Source of the DNA: Acidiferrum sp963764675
GTDB lineage: Bacteria; Acidobacteriota; Terriglobia; Acidiferrales; UBA7541
Assembly: GCA_963764675.1 (NCBI GenBank)
Contig: CAVXTQ010000005.1
Coordinates: forward strand, 186,001-250,000
Length of the DNA: 64,000 nucleotides
Reading direction: 5' to 3'
The translations under genes were made by a program, and so were the position numbers. Of this stretch, positions 8,195-17,061 are shown in pieces (positions within the stretch are counted from its first letter, which is position 1; the number at the start of each line of letters is the position of its first letter). The notes under the pieces are model-generated. The model saw only the letters and a list, made by a program, of their open reading frames with translations. It was not told the DNA's origin and did no database searches.

Positions 8195-10750
8195 TCAGAA
8201 TAGAGAGCCGAGCGCCCAGCCAAATGCCGAGAAGCGATCGTGAGCGTGAAATAGCGAACCGTCGGGCATCGGCAGCCAACGATCCAGCCGGAGCACGTTC
8301 AGCGCGTAGTAGGCGCGCACCGGAACGCCAACTCCCGGGACAGTCCACTGGAATTGGATTCCCGTCGAGCCGTGAAGGATTCCGTTGGTGGAATCGACGA
8401 GTGCCGGGCGCGTCTGGCCCAGCCAATTCGGCAGCAGTTTGCCCGAACCGACGTCGAAAAAGCCCGCAGCTTCGGTGCTGCCGGTCAGCCGAACGCGGTA
8501 CTCCGCGTTTGCGGCGGTTATGAGATTGGCGCCGGCCGGCGATGCGGAGTATGTCGTTGTGCCGGTTGCTGAGGTCGAAGAGACTACGGCATCCGGCCCG
8601 AGTTCTCCTGCGCGCAGACCGCGGACGAAATCGTCGCCGGCGAACAGGCGCGTGTAGAAGGGCATGTCGCCGGAGTAGCTGCCGATTCCGGTGAAACTGG
8701 TGCGAAAAGCCCACGAGTTTTGGCGATCGAAGATCGGGTCGCGGAAAATGCGGCCGTACTCCATCTTGGAGCGCACCAGATTCTCGCTGCCGCCGAGCCA
8801 GCCACCGGAAACAGAGTCGGCGAAGACAATCCGTTCGTCACCACTATTGTGGGTCCAGCCGAGGCCCGCCGCATGACTGGAGGTTTCGGTGGCTGCTGGG
8901 CTTATGGTTACTCCGGTCACGTCCACGGGAAGCGCGGGTGAATACTGCGTTTTCGAATGGGACAAGTCGTAGCTGACGCCTAGGGAGTTCGTGTTCGACA
9001 GCGCGTAGGTCCATGCCGTGTCGATCCCTTCGCTTTGCTGTTTGAAGAACGGGCCTTTCGTGCTCCCGAGCAGGCGGGGGCGAAGGAACGTGTCGAACAC
9101 GGAAAGTGCCAGCGATCCGCGCGATCCTAGAAAACCCTCCTTGGCGAGACCTATCGCCAATTGCAGGCTTTCCGGCCCACCTTCGATTCGGGACGAAAGA
9201 AGCTCTTCGCGGTCGAGCAGATTGAATACCGTGTACGCGATGCCGAGGGTGCTTCCGAACTGCCCGCGGCCGCCGACGAGCGAAGCGCGTTGTTGTCCGA
9301 GTTCTTCCACGCGGATCGTCACGTCGGCCGTGTGTGTGGCTTCGTTGGTCTCGACGTGAACGTCTTCTTTCTTGATTTGCTTGAAGTAACCCATTCGCGC
9401 GAGGCGCGCCAGGCCGGCCTCCAGTACGCGGTCGTCTAGCGGCGCGCCTTCCTGCAGCAGAATGCGGCTGCGAAGATAACGATCGGGAAAGCGCCTCAGG
9501 CCGCGGAATTCCAGGTGCCGCACGAGGTAGGGTGGCGTAGGGCTTAGGCGGAGCTTCACGCGGACGGTGCCAGACGGTGGGTCCAGCGTGCGAATCGCTT
9601 CGACGTTGCGGAATGCGGGAGTTTCGTTTCGATGCGACCTTGGCTGTGCCGCGGCCTGCCACGCCCGGCGAAAGTTTTCGACGGCTCGCGCGGAGTACGC
9701 GCGCCCAGACTGGATTTCGGGAGGCGCGACGAGTAATTTCTTGCGAGCCGTCGCTGCTTGCATTAGCTCTTCACTGGCTTCGACGGACTCCATTCGGTAG
9801 AAGGTCCCCGCCTCGACCGGGATGCTGACGTTCAGCCGCGCTTGGATCGTCTTGTGTTGCCACGGCAACCACCGGCGAGAAGGCGCTTCGTATTTCGAGA
9901 CCTGCGCGATGCCGATGCGCGCTTCAGGAAAGCCATGATTCTGGTAGTAGGCGAGGAAATGCTCGCGGTCCTCCTCAAACGCTTCATGCGTGTATGAGTT
10001 CTTGCCGCGCAGACTGCCGAAGAATGCGCTGGGATTGATGCGCTCCATCTCTCGCCGCAGCGACTTTGCGGACACGCCAGAGTTGCCCTCGAACGTCACG
10101 CGGCCAACCGGGAGATGCGGGCCGTCGGCAATCTCGAAAAGCACACGAACTGTTGCGTTGGGCGACTCGGTCCGGCGTACCTGCACGCTGGCTTCGGGAT
10201 GCGCCAGGTCGGCGAGCGCTGCCTGAATTGCTACAGCGATCTGATGCAGCGTCACCGGATTCTCCGGCTCGCCGAGTCTCAGCGCGATCTTCTTGTCGGT
10301 CAGCAGCTTTTCGATCTGTTGCTGTGAGAACAGGCGCGAGCCGTCGTAGTCCACACCGGTAAGGAAAGAATGTTCCTCGAGGTAGAAATGCAGCCGCACA
10401 TGGGGCGGACTTTGTCCCGGCGCCGCAAGCGTTCGAGACGGACTCTCGACTTCCACGCGGATCGCCGCTAACCATCCCAGCCGCGCAAGCGCGTGAACGT
10501 CGCGCACGATCCGCGCGCTGTCGAACAATGCTCCGGCGCGCGACGTCATTTGGGCTTGCAGTGCTTCAGGAGCAATGCGGCGAAGTCCCGTGAACGTAAT
10601 TTCGTCGATCACGGGAGGGCCAGCTGCGGTCATCGACGGCGGCGCCGAATCCCGAGCGGCGGCGCGCAACGGATCTTCGTCCGTTGCGTGTGCCGTTCCC
10701 ACGAGAAACGACACCACGAGAGCCGTCACAAGGACCTGACGTGTGACCAT
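8195..10750 (-). CDS. Omp85/BamA-like outer-membrane protein
   Basis: An 851-residue outer-membrane protein with POTRA domains and a C-terminal Omp85 barrel. ATG 10750 follows GAGGAG (a TTG 15 bases earlier is possible) and opens a signal peptide (VLVTALVVSFLVGTAHA). POTRA units are visible at about residues 45-130 (VIDEITFTGLRRIAPEALQA), 205-290 (VGRVTFEGNSGVSAKSLRRE) and 400-490 (LVRHLEFRGLRRFPDRYLRS). The barrel fills the last 350 residues and ends GWALGSLF with a terminal Phe, the usual insertion signal. With only about four POTRAs and no BAM neighbours (skp, lpxD, fabZ), it is more likely an accessory Omp85/TamA-like protein than the essential BamA. Confidence 0.85.
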   Translation of the reverse strand: MVTRQVLVTALVVSFLVGTAHATDEDPLRAAARDSAPPSMTAAGPPVIDEITFTGLRRIAPEALQAQMTSRAGALFDSARIVRDVHALARLGWLAAIRVEVESPSRTLAAPGQSPPHVRLHFYLEEHSFLTGVDYDGSRLFSQQQIEKLLTDKKIALRLGEPENPVTLHQIAVAIQAALADLAHPEASVQVRRTESPNATVRVLFEIADGPHLPVGRVTFEGNSGVSAKSLRREMERINPSAFFGSLRGKNSYTHEAFEEDREHFLAYYQNHGFPEARIGIAQVSKYEAPSRRWLPWQHKTIQARLNVSIPVEAGTFYRMESVEASEELMQAATARKKLLVAPPEIQSGRAYSARAVENFRRAWQAAAQPRSHRNETPAFRNVEAIRTLDPPSGTVRVKLRLSPTPPYLVRHLEFRGLRRFPDRYLRSRILLQEGAPLDDRVLEAGLARLARMGYFKQIKKEDVHVETNEATHTADVTIRVEELGQQRASLVGGRGQFGSTLGIAYTVFNLLDREELLSSRIEGGPESLQLAIGLAKEGFLGSRGSLALSVFDTFLRPRLLGSTKGPFFKQQSEGIDTAWTYALSNTNSLGVSYDLSHSKTQYSPALPVDVTGVTISPAATETSSHAAGLGWTHNSGDERIVFADSVSGGWLGGSENLVRSKMEYGRIFRDPIFDRQNSWAFRTSFTGIGSYSGDMPFYTRLFAGDDFVRGLRAGELGPDAVVSSTSATGTTTYSASPAGANLITAANAEYRVRLTGSTEAAGFFDVGSGKLLPNWLGQTRPALVDSTNGILHGSTGIQFQWTVPGVGVPVRAYYALNVLRLDRWLPMPDGSLFHAHDRFSAFGWALGSLF

Positions 10751-10871
10751 TTCTCCTCGCACCAAAGGAGGTGACTACACGGATGGTGCGCGCCGCCGCG
10801 GGGTTGCCCTCACATTTCCTGCCGGAACAGGAAAATCCGGAGTTCGGACGTGGTGATCTTCGGCCCCGCGC

Positions 10872-10906
10872 AAAAAAAAGGCCCGCTCCGCAACGCGGAA
10901 CGGGCC
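10872..10906 (-). terminator. Rho-independent terminator
   Basis: On the minus strand a 12-base stem (10895-10906 with 10880-10891, one mismatch) closes a 3-base loop (10892-10894) and is followed by eight T (10879-10872). It lies 45 bases after the stop of the phosphoesterase gene and separates it from the Omp85 gene. Confidence 0.85.
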
Positions 10907-10950
10907 TCAGTCCTACCGGCCACTCGACACGAGTTACAGCCGTATGCGGC

Positions 10951-12582
10951 TTAGTTCTCGACCTTCGTCACTACTCCCGAATCGCGATCGAGGAACACTT
11001 TGTGCGTGCCGTCCTTGGTGAAGTCGAACATATTGAGCAACGAACCCGCGATGGCGTCGCGCGAGCCGTTTCCGATTCGCGGCAAGCCCCAGTTGTCTTC
11101 GACGAATCGAATTACCGAGGATTGGTCGGTGACGGAATGATCGACGAAGTTCACCCTGGCGTACGGAGAAATCACCAGCAGGGGTTGCCGCGGGCCGTAG
11201 CCGCAGCGACCATTCTGAATGGTGCCCTTGGCGTCGATGGCCTTCGGAACCCCGCAACTGCCTGGACCGGTGAGATTGTCGTCGGTTGGAGAATTGGATT
11301 GCCCGACGATTGGCCCGATCTGATGGTCGTACCAGCCGTCCGAATCGTCGTAGAGGATGATGACCGCAGTGCTGTCCCAGAAAGGGCTATGCTCCAATGT
11401 GTTGATCGTGTGCACGACGAAAAACTGCTCGTCGATGGGGTCGGAATACCCGGGATGCCCATCCTGGTAGGCGCCGGCCTTCAAGAAGCTGACGGCAGGC
11501 AGGTTGCCGGCTTTGAGAGCGGCATAGAAGTCTGTCAGATCGTAATTGTGATTCGCGGCGTCGGTGGTTCCGATCGCGGCGACCGACGAAGGCGGCAAGT
11601 GATGTGGGTTGGAGGTCTGTTTGTAATACTGGAATGGTGAGTGATGCGGAATGTAATCTCCATCGCTGGATTGCGTGGTGGCGTCATCGCCTGCCAAACC
11701 GACATGATGTTCGCCGCAAATGGCGCGTTTATTCGAGTCGAAGCCGGTGGGAGCGAAGCCGCCCTGGAACCAGCCCCACGTGAGTCCCTGCGCATTCAGC
11801 AAGTCTCCGATGTTTTTGCCGGTCATGGTGATCTGCGCCGAATTGGCCAGCCCCGGAGTCGTTGACGAGCAATCATCGAAACCCGGACGCGGATCCCCGA
11901 TGACCGAGCCAGTCGTGCCGCCGCCGGAGATGTTGCCTGCTCCGCTGGCGGCGCTGCCGTTGGGCTTCAACGTCACAAGCGTGGCGCCGCTGGTGTTCCC
12001 CGAAATCAGATTGATCGCGCCAACCGTTGACGGTCCGAAGTCGGTGCCGAAGGAGTTGTCGCTCATCGAAAAGTGCTGCGCGTAGTTCCAGAACGCGGTC
12101 ACGGTGTTGCCGTCGAAGTAGCCCATTACAATCCCGGTGCCCATGCCTACGTCGTTGCAGCCGGGGCCTCCCGAGCCGACCGATTCTGGAAACTTGTCCA
12201 TCAAGCCGGCGTCAAACGCTTTCTGCTCGTCGCCGTAGTCGTGATCCTGATCGCACGTGACGGCATCCGCCGGCGATAGCAGGAACGGATTCACCGAATT
12301 CGGGTTGTTCGTCAGCAGGCCGGCGGACGAAAGATTATTCACACTTGGGGTACCGCTCTTCGGTTGGAACTTGGTTTCGCCGCTCACATTCTGCGCCACC
12401 GGGTAGGTTGCGAAATAATGATCGAATGAGATGTTTTCTTGAAAAATCACCACCACGTGTTTGATGGGTGTGTTGGTTTCCGGTTGCTGTGCGCGCGTTC
12501 CTGCGGGGGTCACCAGCATGATGGATGCCGACGCAATCGCCGCGAGCGCGCGAAGGTACAGCGGGTGCTTCCGTGTGGTCAT
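10951..12582 (-). CDS. Secreted phosphoesterase (phospholipase C / acid phosphatase-like)
   Basis: A 543-residue secreted phosphoesterase of the family that includes bacterial phospholipase C and some acid phosphatases. ATG 12582 is preceded by AGGAG; the signal peptide is ALAAIASASIMLVTPAGTRA. The diagnostic N-terminal motif IKHVVVIFQENISFDHYFAT (about residues 39-58) is present, as is the C-terminal metal region WDSTAVIILYDDSDGWYDHQ. SVIRFVEDNWGLPRIGNGSR near the end is also typical of the family. The product probably cleaves phosphate esters or phospholipids outside the cytoplasm. A strong terminator follows at 10872-10906. Phospholipase versus phosphatase activity cannot be told from the sequence. 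Confidence 0.9.
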   Translation of the reverse strand: MTTRKHPLYLRALAAIASASIMLVTPAGTRAQQPETNTPIKHVVVIFQENISFDHYFATYPVAQNVSGETKFQPKSGTPSVNNLSSAGLLTNNPNSVNPFLLSPADAVTCDQDHDYGDEQKAFDAGLMDKFPESVGSGGPGCNDVGMGTGIVMGYFDGNTVTAFWNYAQHFSMSDNSFGTDFGPSTVGAINLISGNTSGATLVTLKPNGSAASGAGNISGGGTTGSVIGDPRPGFDDCSSTTPGLANSAQITMTGKNIGDLLNAQGLTWGWFQGGFAPTGFDSNKRAICGEHHVGLAGDDATTQSSDGDYIPHHSPFQYYKQTSNPHHLPPSSVAAIGTTDAANHNYDLTDFYAALKAGNLPAVSFLKAGAYQDGHPGYSDPIDEQFFVVHTINTLEHSPFWDSTAVIILYDDSDGWYDHQIGPIVGQSNSPTDDNLTGPGSCGVPKAIDAKGTIQNGRCGYGPRQPLLVISPYARVNFVDHSVTDQSSVIRFVEDNWGLPRIGNGSRDAIAGSLLNMFDFTKDGTHKVFLDRDSGVVTKVEN

Positions 12583-12828
12583 CGAACAGCTCCTTTGCAG
12601 AGAGGCTTGGTCTCAAGAACTGAATTGAAATGGGATGGACGTAACGACGAACCGACGCACGTCACAAGGCGTCGCGGGCCACTTTTCCCGCGTGGAGAGT
12701 TGTAATCGGGTTTTGTTAGCAGTAGATGAATGCGTCGTCAAAACCTGATGGCAGGATGTAAAAATAGAATCACGGCGAAAAATCTCGGTCTCGCGGGTTT
12801 CGATCCGTGCGCGGAGACTCTCGCTGAG

Positions 12829-14602
12829 TCATTTTGCTGGCGCTGGCTTAACTTCGAGGAGTCCCATCATGCCGCCGTCCTGATGCTCCAGCAGATGGCA
12901 GTGATACGGGAGAATGCCGGCTACGCTGGCGTCCCGGAAATCCATGCGCAGCTTGACGCTCGGATAAGAAGCGCTTTTTCCGTCCCAATACTCGACGTTC
13001 ACGGTGTCACGTAGAAACGGCTCATCGATTGTGCGTCCATTCCACTCGGTCATCAGGAAATGGATTTGGTGAATGTGAAAGGCGTGGAACTCTTGCGTGC
13101 GATTCTCGATCATCCACTCTTCGACCGTGCCTTGTTGCGCCACCATGTTCGGGATCGCGGAGTGCGGATCGAAGGGCGTAGGCGTCTGGCCTTCCACGGT
13201 GACGTAAAACGTCGTCGGGCTGTTCGGGTCGCGCGGATCTTGCTGCTTCTCCGAAAAATAGAGCTTTCGCTGCCGGACCGGCGTCACTTTGCCCAGCCAC
13301 TCCGTTCTTGCGGGCGGCAGCGGCGCGGGATCTGAGGCCAGCGCGGACCGTGGCTCGGGCGCATTCTCCGAAGCCACGATCGTCGCGAGCGCCCGCAGCG
13401 GATCGTTTTCGCCCAACGGGCCGGTGTCCACGCCGCGTGTCACCAGGCTCGCTGCCACTCCAGCGGGCGGTCCGGCAAGCACGAACTCTACGCGCCCGCC
13501 TGGTGGCACCACGACGTGACTCACCGGCAGCATGGCTTTCTTCGCATCGCCGCTCTCCGCGGTTGGTGCTCCATCGAGCGCCACGATTCCCAGGGGTTGC
13601 GGCGCGCTGTTGAACAGCACTTGCAAGTTCAAGTAGGTGATCGCCGACGCGTTTGCAACGCGCCACAATTCCCGCTCCCCTGGTTTCATTCGGATCACGC
13701 TGGGCGGATACTTCGGATACGGCACCGGAACATAGTTGATCGACAAATCTTTCGCCGGCTTGCCTTCGCCGGTACCGGTGTTTAGGGCGTCGCCTTCCGG
13801 CGTCGCGACGCAGCATCTGGGTCGGAATGCTTAGCGCTGGAGGTTCCGCGTCGGGGTGCTGCAAGTTTTCATCGCGAATCACGAAAACGCGCTCTGGTAG
13901 ACCGGCGAGTTGAAGGTTGGTGCGCTCGATCCCTTCGACGATCAGCGCCCCGGAAGCTCCGCCGAGAATTTGCGTCTTGCTGACGCCGTGAACGTGCGGG
14001 TGATACCAGTAGAGCCCGGGCGGCTGGTTCGCCGGAATCTGGAAGCGGTACTCGAACGGCGGGTCGGACGGCTCGATCAATGTTTTCAGCGTTTCATCGG
14101 CGTGACATGTTGCAGGTATCGCCAAGCCATGGAAGTGCAAGTTGGTGGCCGACGAGATCATCGGGCCGCCAGCACAGGCGTCGCGCCGACTGCCTCCGGG
14201 CCGACCGCTCCCTTCGGCCGGGGACTTTGTATGAGCCGGATGCCCGGTCGCAGGAATCTCCGCCTGCCCGGGAATCGATGCCTGATTTTTCAACGTAAGA
14301 ATCAGCGTGTCGCCCGGGTACAGCCGTAGATTCGGAGCCGGGCTTCCGTCTTCCGCAACGTAGCAGTAGCGCACGCGCCCGCTCGCATCGACGTCGCTTC
14401 GGAAGACCAACTCCGCCTTCAGCACGCCGTTCTGGCTGCGCAAGTCCGCGGGTTCGGGAATCACGCTGCCCTCGGCTGCGCGAAAACACGCCGCGTGCGC
14501 AGGTTTCGCCGCCTGATGCGCCGCAGCATCCTGTGCGCAAGTGCCGTTCGCGCCGAACCCGCACGCGATGCAAGCAAGAATCACCAACTTTGGACAATCC
14601 AT
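12829..14602 (-). pseudogene. Multicopper oxidase, split by a single-base frameshift
   Basis: A periplasmic multicopper oxidase interrupted near 13797-13801. The first frame (start 14602) gives a signal peptide (KLVILACIACGFGANGTCAQ) and the first copper motifs (NLHFHGLAIPATCHADETL; GLYWYHPHVHG). The second, ending at 12829, supplies SINYVPVPYPKYPPS onward and the last copper motifs (FHAFHIHQIHFLM; YHCHLLEHQDGGMM). Removing one base of the CCGGC at 13797-13801 joins them as RRDAEGDALNTG and gives a 590-residue protein with all four copper-ligand clusters. I therefore think the gene is functional in the organism and the break is a sequence error, but a fresh mutation cannot be excluded. Likely role: oxidation of phenols or metals. 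Confidence 0.85.
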
Positions 14603-14712
14603 CCAAGCAGCAATAGCGCCCCATTGTTACTCCCGCGTGAAGGCAAAGTGAACGCTGGACTCACGGGGTCGCGTTGACTTCCCTCGCTGCCGGAAACTAA
14701 GATGCCCTGCCT

Positions 14713-15666
14713 ATGCCCAAAGCCCGCCGCGCCTTTCGGCTTCCGCATCCGCAACCTACCGACGCACTCGAATACGCGCGCTTCACGGGCATCCCCACGT
14801 TCATGCGCCTTCCGAACATCACCCAGCCGGAAGAGCTGGACATCGCGCTGATCGGTGTGCCGTTCGACGGCGGCACCACGTATCGACCCGGCCCGCGCTT
14901 CGGTCCGCGTCACGTGCGCGTGCAGTCGGCGATCATTCGCCCCTGGAATCCCGTCCTCAAGGTCAATCCCTTCGCCAAGTATCGCGTCGCGGACTTCGGC
15001 GATCTCCCCGTCAATCCGCTCTCGATCGAAGACACGTTTCGCCGTATCGAGCGTGGACTCGCTCCCGTTCTCGACGCCGGCGCACGCACCATCTGCGTCG
15101 GCGGCGATCACTCCATCAGCCTGCCCATTCTGCGGGCCGTCTGCAAACACCACGGCGGACCTGTTCACCTGATCCAGTTCGACGCCCACAACGACCTATG
15201 GGACGAATACTTCGGCAGCAAGTACTCGCACGGCACGCCCTTTCGCCGGGCCTTCGAAGAAGGCTTGTTGCAAAACGGTGGCGTGCTGCAAGTCGGACTT
15301 CGCGGCCAAGTGTATGGCGAAGACGATTTCGATTTCGCGCGCCAGCACAAAGTCCGGATGGTCACTGCGGAGGAATTTCACGCCAAGGGAATGGCGCCCG
15401 TGCTGCGTCACTTGAAAGCCTTTCGCGGCAAGCCGGTGTACGTCACCCTGGACATCGATTCAGTCGATCCCGCGTACGCTCCCGGCACCGGCACTCCGCA
15501 AGTCGGCGGCTTCACCAGCGCGCAGATCGTCGAGCTGGTCCGCGCGCTGCGCGGCCTCGATATCCTCGGCTGCGACCTCGTCGAAGTCTCGCCGCCCTTC
15601 GACACCGCCGAGCTCACCTCGCTCCTCGCCGCCAACCTCCTCTTCGAGCTGCTCTGCGTCCTGTAG
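14713..15666 (+). CDS. Agmatinase/arginase-family ureohydrolase
   Basis: A 317-residue Mn-dependent ureohydrolase that removes urea or a related group from a guanidino compound. Metal-ligand motifs are present in order: GGDHSISLP (His), FDAHNDLWDEY (Asp-His-Asp) and TLDIDSVDPAYAPGTGTPQV (Asp-Asp). Overall it resembles agmatinase more than arginase, but DAHND in place of the common DAHTD leaves the substrate open; guanidino-acid hydrolases are alternatives. ATG 14713 gives the family's usual N-terminal length. Its TAG is followed immediately by the ATG of an APC permease (15667), so the two are almost certainly one transcript and the permease may carry the substrate or product. Confidence 0.87.
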   Translation: MPKARRAFRLPHPQPTDALEYARFTGIPTFMRLPNITQPEELDIALIGVPFDGGTTYRPGPRFGPRHVRVQSAIIRPWNPVLKVNPFAKYRVADFGDLPVNPLSIEDTFRRIERGLAPVLDAGARTICVGGDHSISLPILRAVCKHHGGPVHLIQFDAHNDLWDEYFGSKYSHGTPFRRAFEEGLLQNGGVLQVGLRGQVYGEDDFDFARQHKVRMVTAEEFHAKGMAPVLRHLKAFRGKPVYVTLDIDSVDPAYAPGTGTPQVGGFTSAQIVELVRALRGLDILGCDLVEVSPPFDTAELTSLLAANLLFELLCVL

Positions 15667-16980
15667 ATGCCCACCCTCGCGCGCAAACTCAAGCTGCACG
15701 ATTATTTCGCTCTCGCTTTCGGCACCATGATCGGCACGGGCTGGCTCGTCCTGATGGACGACTGGCTGGGCCGTGGCGGCCCGCTCGGCGCGATCCTCGG
15801 ATTCGTCCTCGGAGGAATCATTCTGCTGCCGGTGGGCTACGTTTACGGCCAGTGGGTCCAGCGCCTGCCCGACGCTGCGGGTGAAGCTGCCTACACCGCG
15901 CAAGTCTTTCCTCCCGTCGTCAGCTATTTCACCGGATGGGTGATGCTGCTGGCGTACTTCATCGTGTGCCCGTGGGAGGCCATCGCGCTCGGAAAAATCG
16001 CCGCCTACATTTTCCCCTCGCTCGATTCCATCGAGCTCTATCGCGTCGCGGGCCAGCCGGTTTTCCTTTTCCGGCTGGTGCTGGGAATCGCGCTCACTCT
16101 ATTCCTCACCACTGTCAATTACCGCGGCATCCGCCTTAGCGCCAATTTCCAGAAGGGCATGACCTCCACGGTCTTGTTGATCTTCCTCTGTTTGGTCGCC
16201 ATTAGCGCTTCGCGCGGATCTCCCGCTCATCTTCTTCCCGTGTTTCACGCCACTCCATTCGTGTCGATTCTTCTCACGCTACAGATCGTTCCTTATTTCC
16301 TCACTGGTTTCGAGTCTGTCCCCAAGTACGCCGAAGAGGCCAACCCGGAGCTGCGCGGCAAAACCTACATGACGGCCATAGCTATGGCCCTCGGAGTCGG
16401 CGTGTCTTTCTACGCGCTCTCGATCGCCGCTGTCGCGTACATCTCGCCGTGGCAGGGCTTGCTTGGCCGACGCTTCGCCACAGCCGTCGCCTTCGAGCAA
16501 GCTCTCGGCAAGCACTGGCCCGTGCAGCTCATCCTGACCATGGCCATGTTCGGGTTGTTCCAATGCTTCAACGGCAACTTTGCCGCGTCCACCCGCATGA
16601 TCTTCGCTTTCAGCCGCAACGGCTCGGTCCCCGCGGGCTTATCTCGTGTCCATCCGCGCTTTCAGACTCCTGGTAACGCCGTTCTCGCCATCGGTGCGGG
16701 CACGCTTGTCGCCCTTTTTCTTGGTGACGCCATCCTCGTTCCTGTCACCGAAGTGGGTTCCGCCGCTTCCGCCTTCGGCTGGCTCGCCGCATGCGTCTCG
16801 TTCTTTCTCGTCGAGCCCCGCGTTCGCCTTCGCGTCATCGCCACTTTCGGCGCCGTGGCCGCCTTCGCCCTCGTCCTGATGAAGTTCCTCCCCGCCTTCC
16901 CCGGCCACTTCTCGACCGCCGAGTACGTCTCCCTCGGCGTCTGGCTAGCCCTGGGCTTGGCTCTTCGCAAGCGTTCTTGA
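15667..16980 (+). CDS. APC-superfamily amino acid/polyamine permease
   Basis: A 437-residue inner-membrane transporter with about twelve hydrophobic segments. The N-terminus KLHDYFALAFGTMIGTGWLV carries the APC helix-1 signature (GxxIGTGW), and TGFESVPKYAEEANPE around residue 220 is the conserved helix-6/loop region, including the E-E-x-x-N-P-E motif. It starts on the base after the agmatinase-like stop, with no gap, which points to translational coupling. By context I infer a role in uptake or exchange of arginine, agmatine, a polyamine or another guanidino compound; the sequence alone only supports the superfamily. Confidence 0.85.
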   Translation: MPTLARKLKLHDYFALAFGTMIGTGWLVLMDDWLGRGGPLGAILGFVLGGIILLPVGYVYGQWVQRLPDAAGEAAYTAQVFPPVVSYFTGWVMLLAYFIVCPWEAIALGKIAAYIFPSLDSIELYRVAGQPVFLFRLVLGIALTLFLTTVNYRGIRLSANFQKGMTSTVLLIFLCLVAISASRGSPAHLLPVFHATPFVSILLTLQIVPYFLTGFESVPKYAEEANPELRGKTYMTAIAMALGVGVSFYALSIAAVAYISPWQGLLGRRFATAVAFEQALGKHWPVQLILTMAMFGLFQCFNGNFAASTRMIFAFSRNGSVPAGLSRVHPRFQTPGNAVLAIGAGTLVALFLGDAILVPVTEVGSAASAFGWLAACVSFFLVEPRVRLRVIATFGAVAAFALVLMKFLPAFPGHFSTAEYVSLGVWLALGLALRKRS

Positions 16981-17061
16981 CCCACCAACGATCTGGTCGA
17001 TAGCCTTACCGCCCTCAGGCCGGCGGCCTTCGCCCATGTATACTCTTTGCCTCGACCACTC

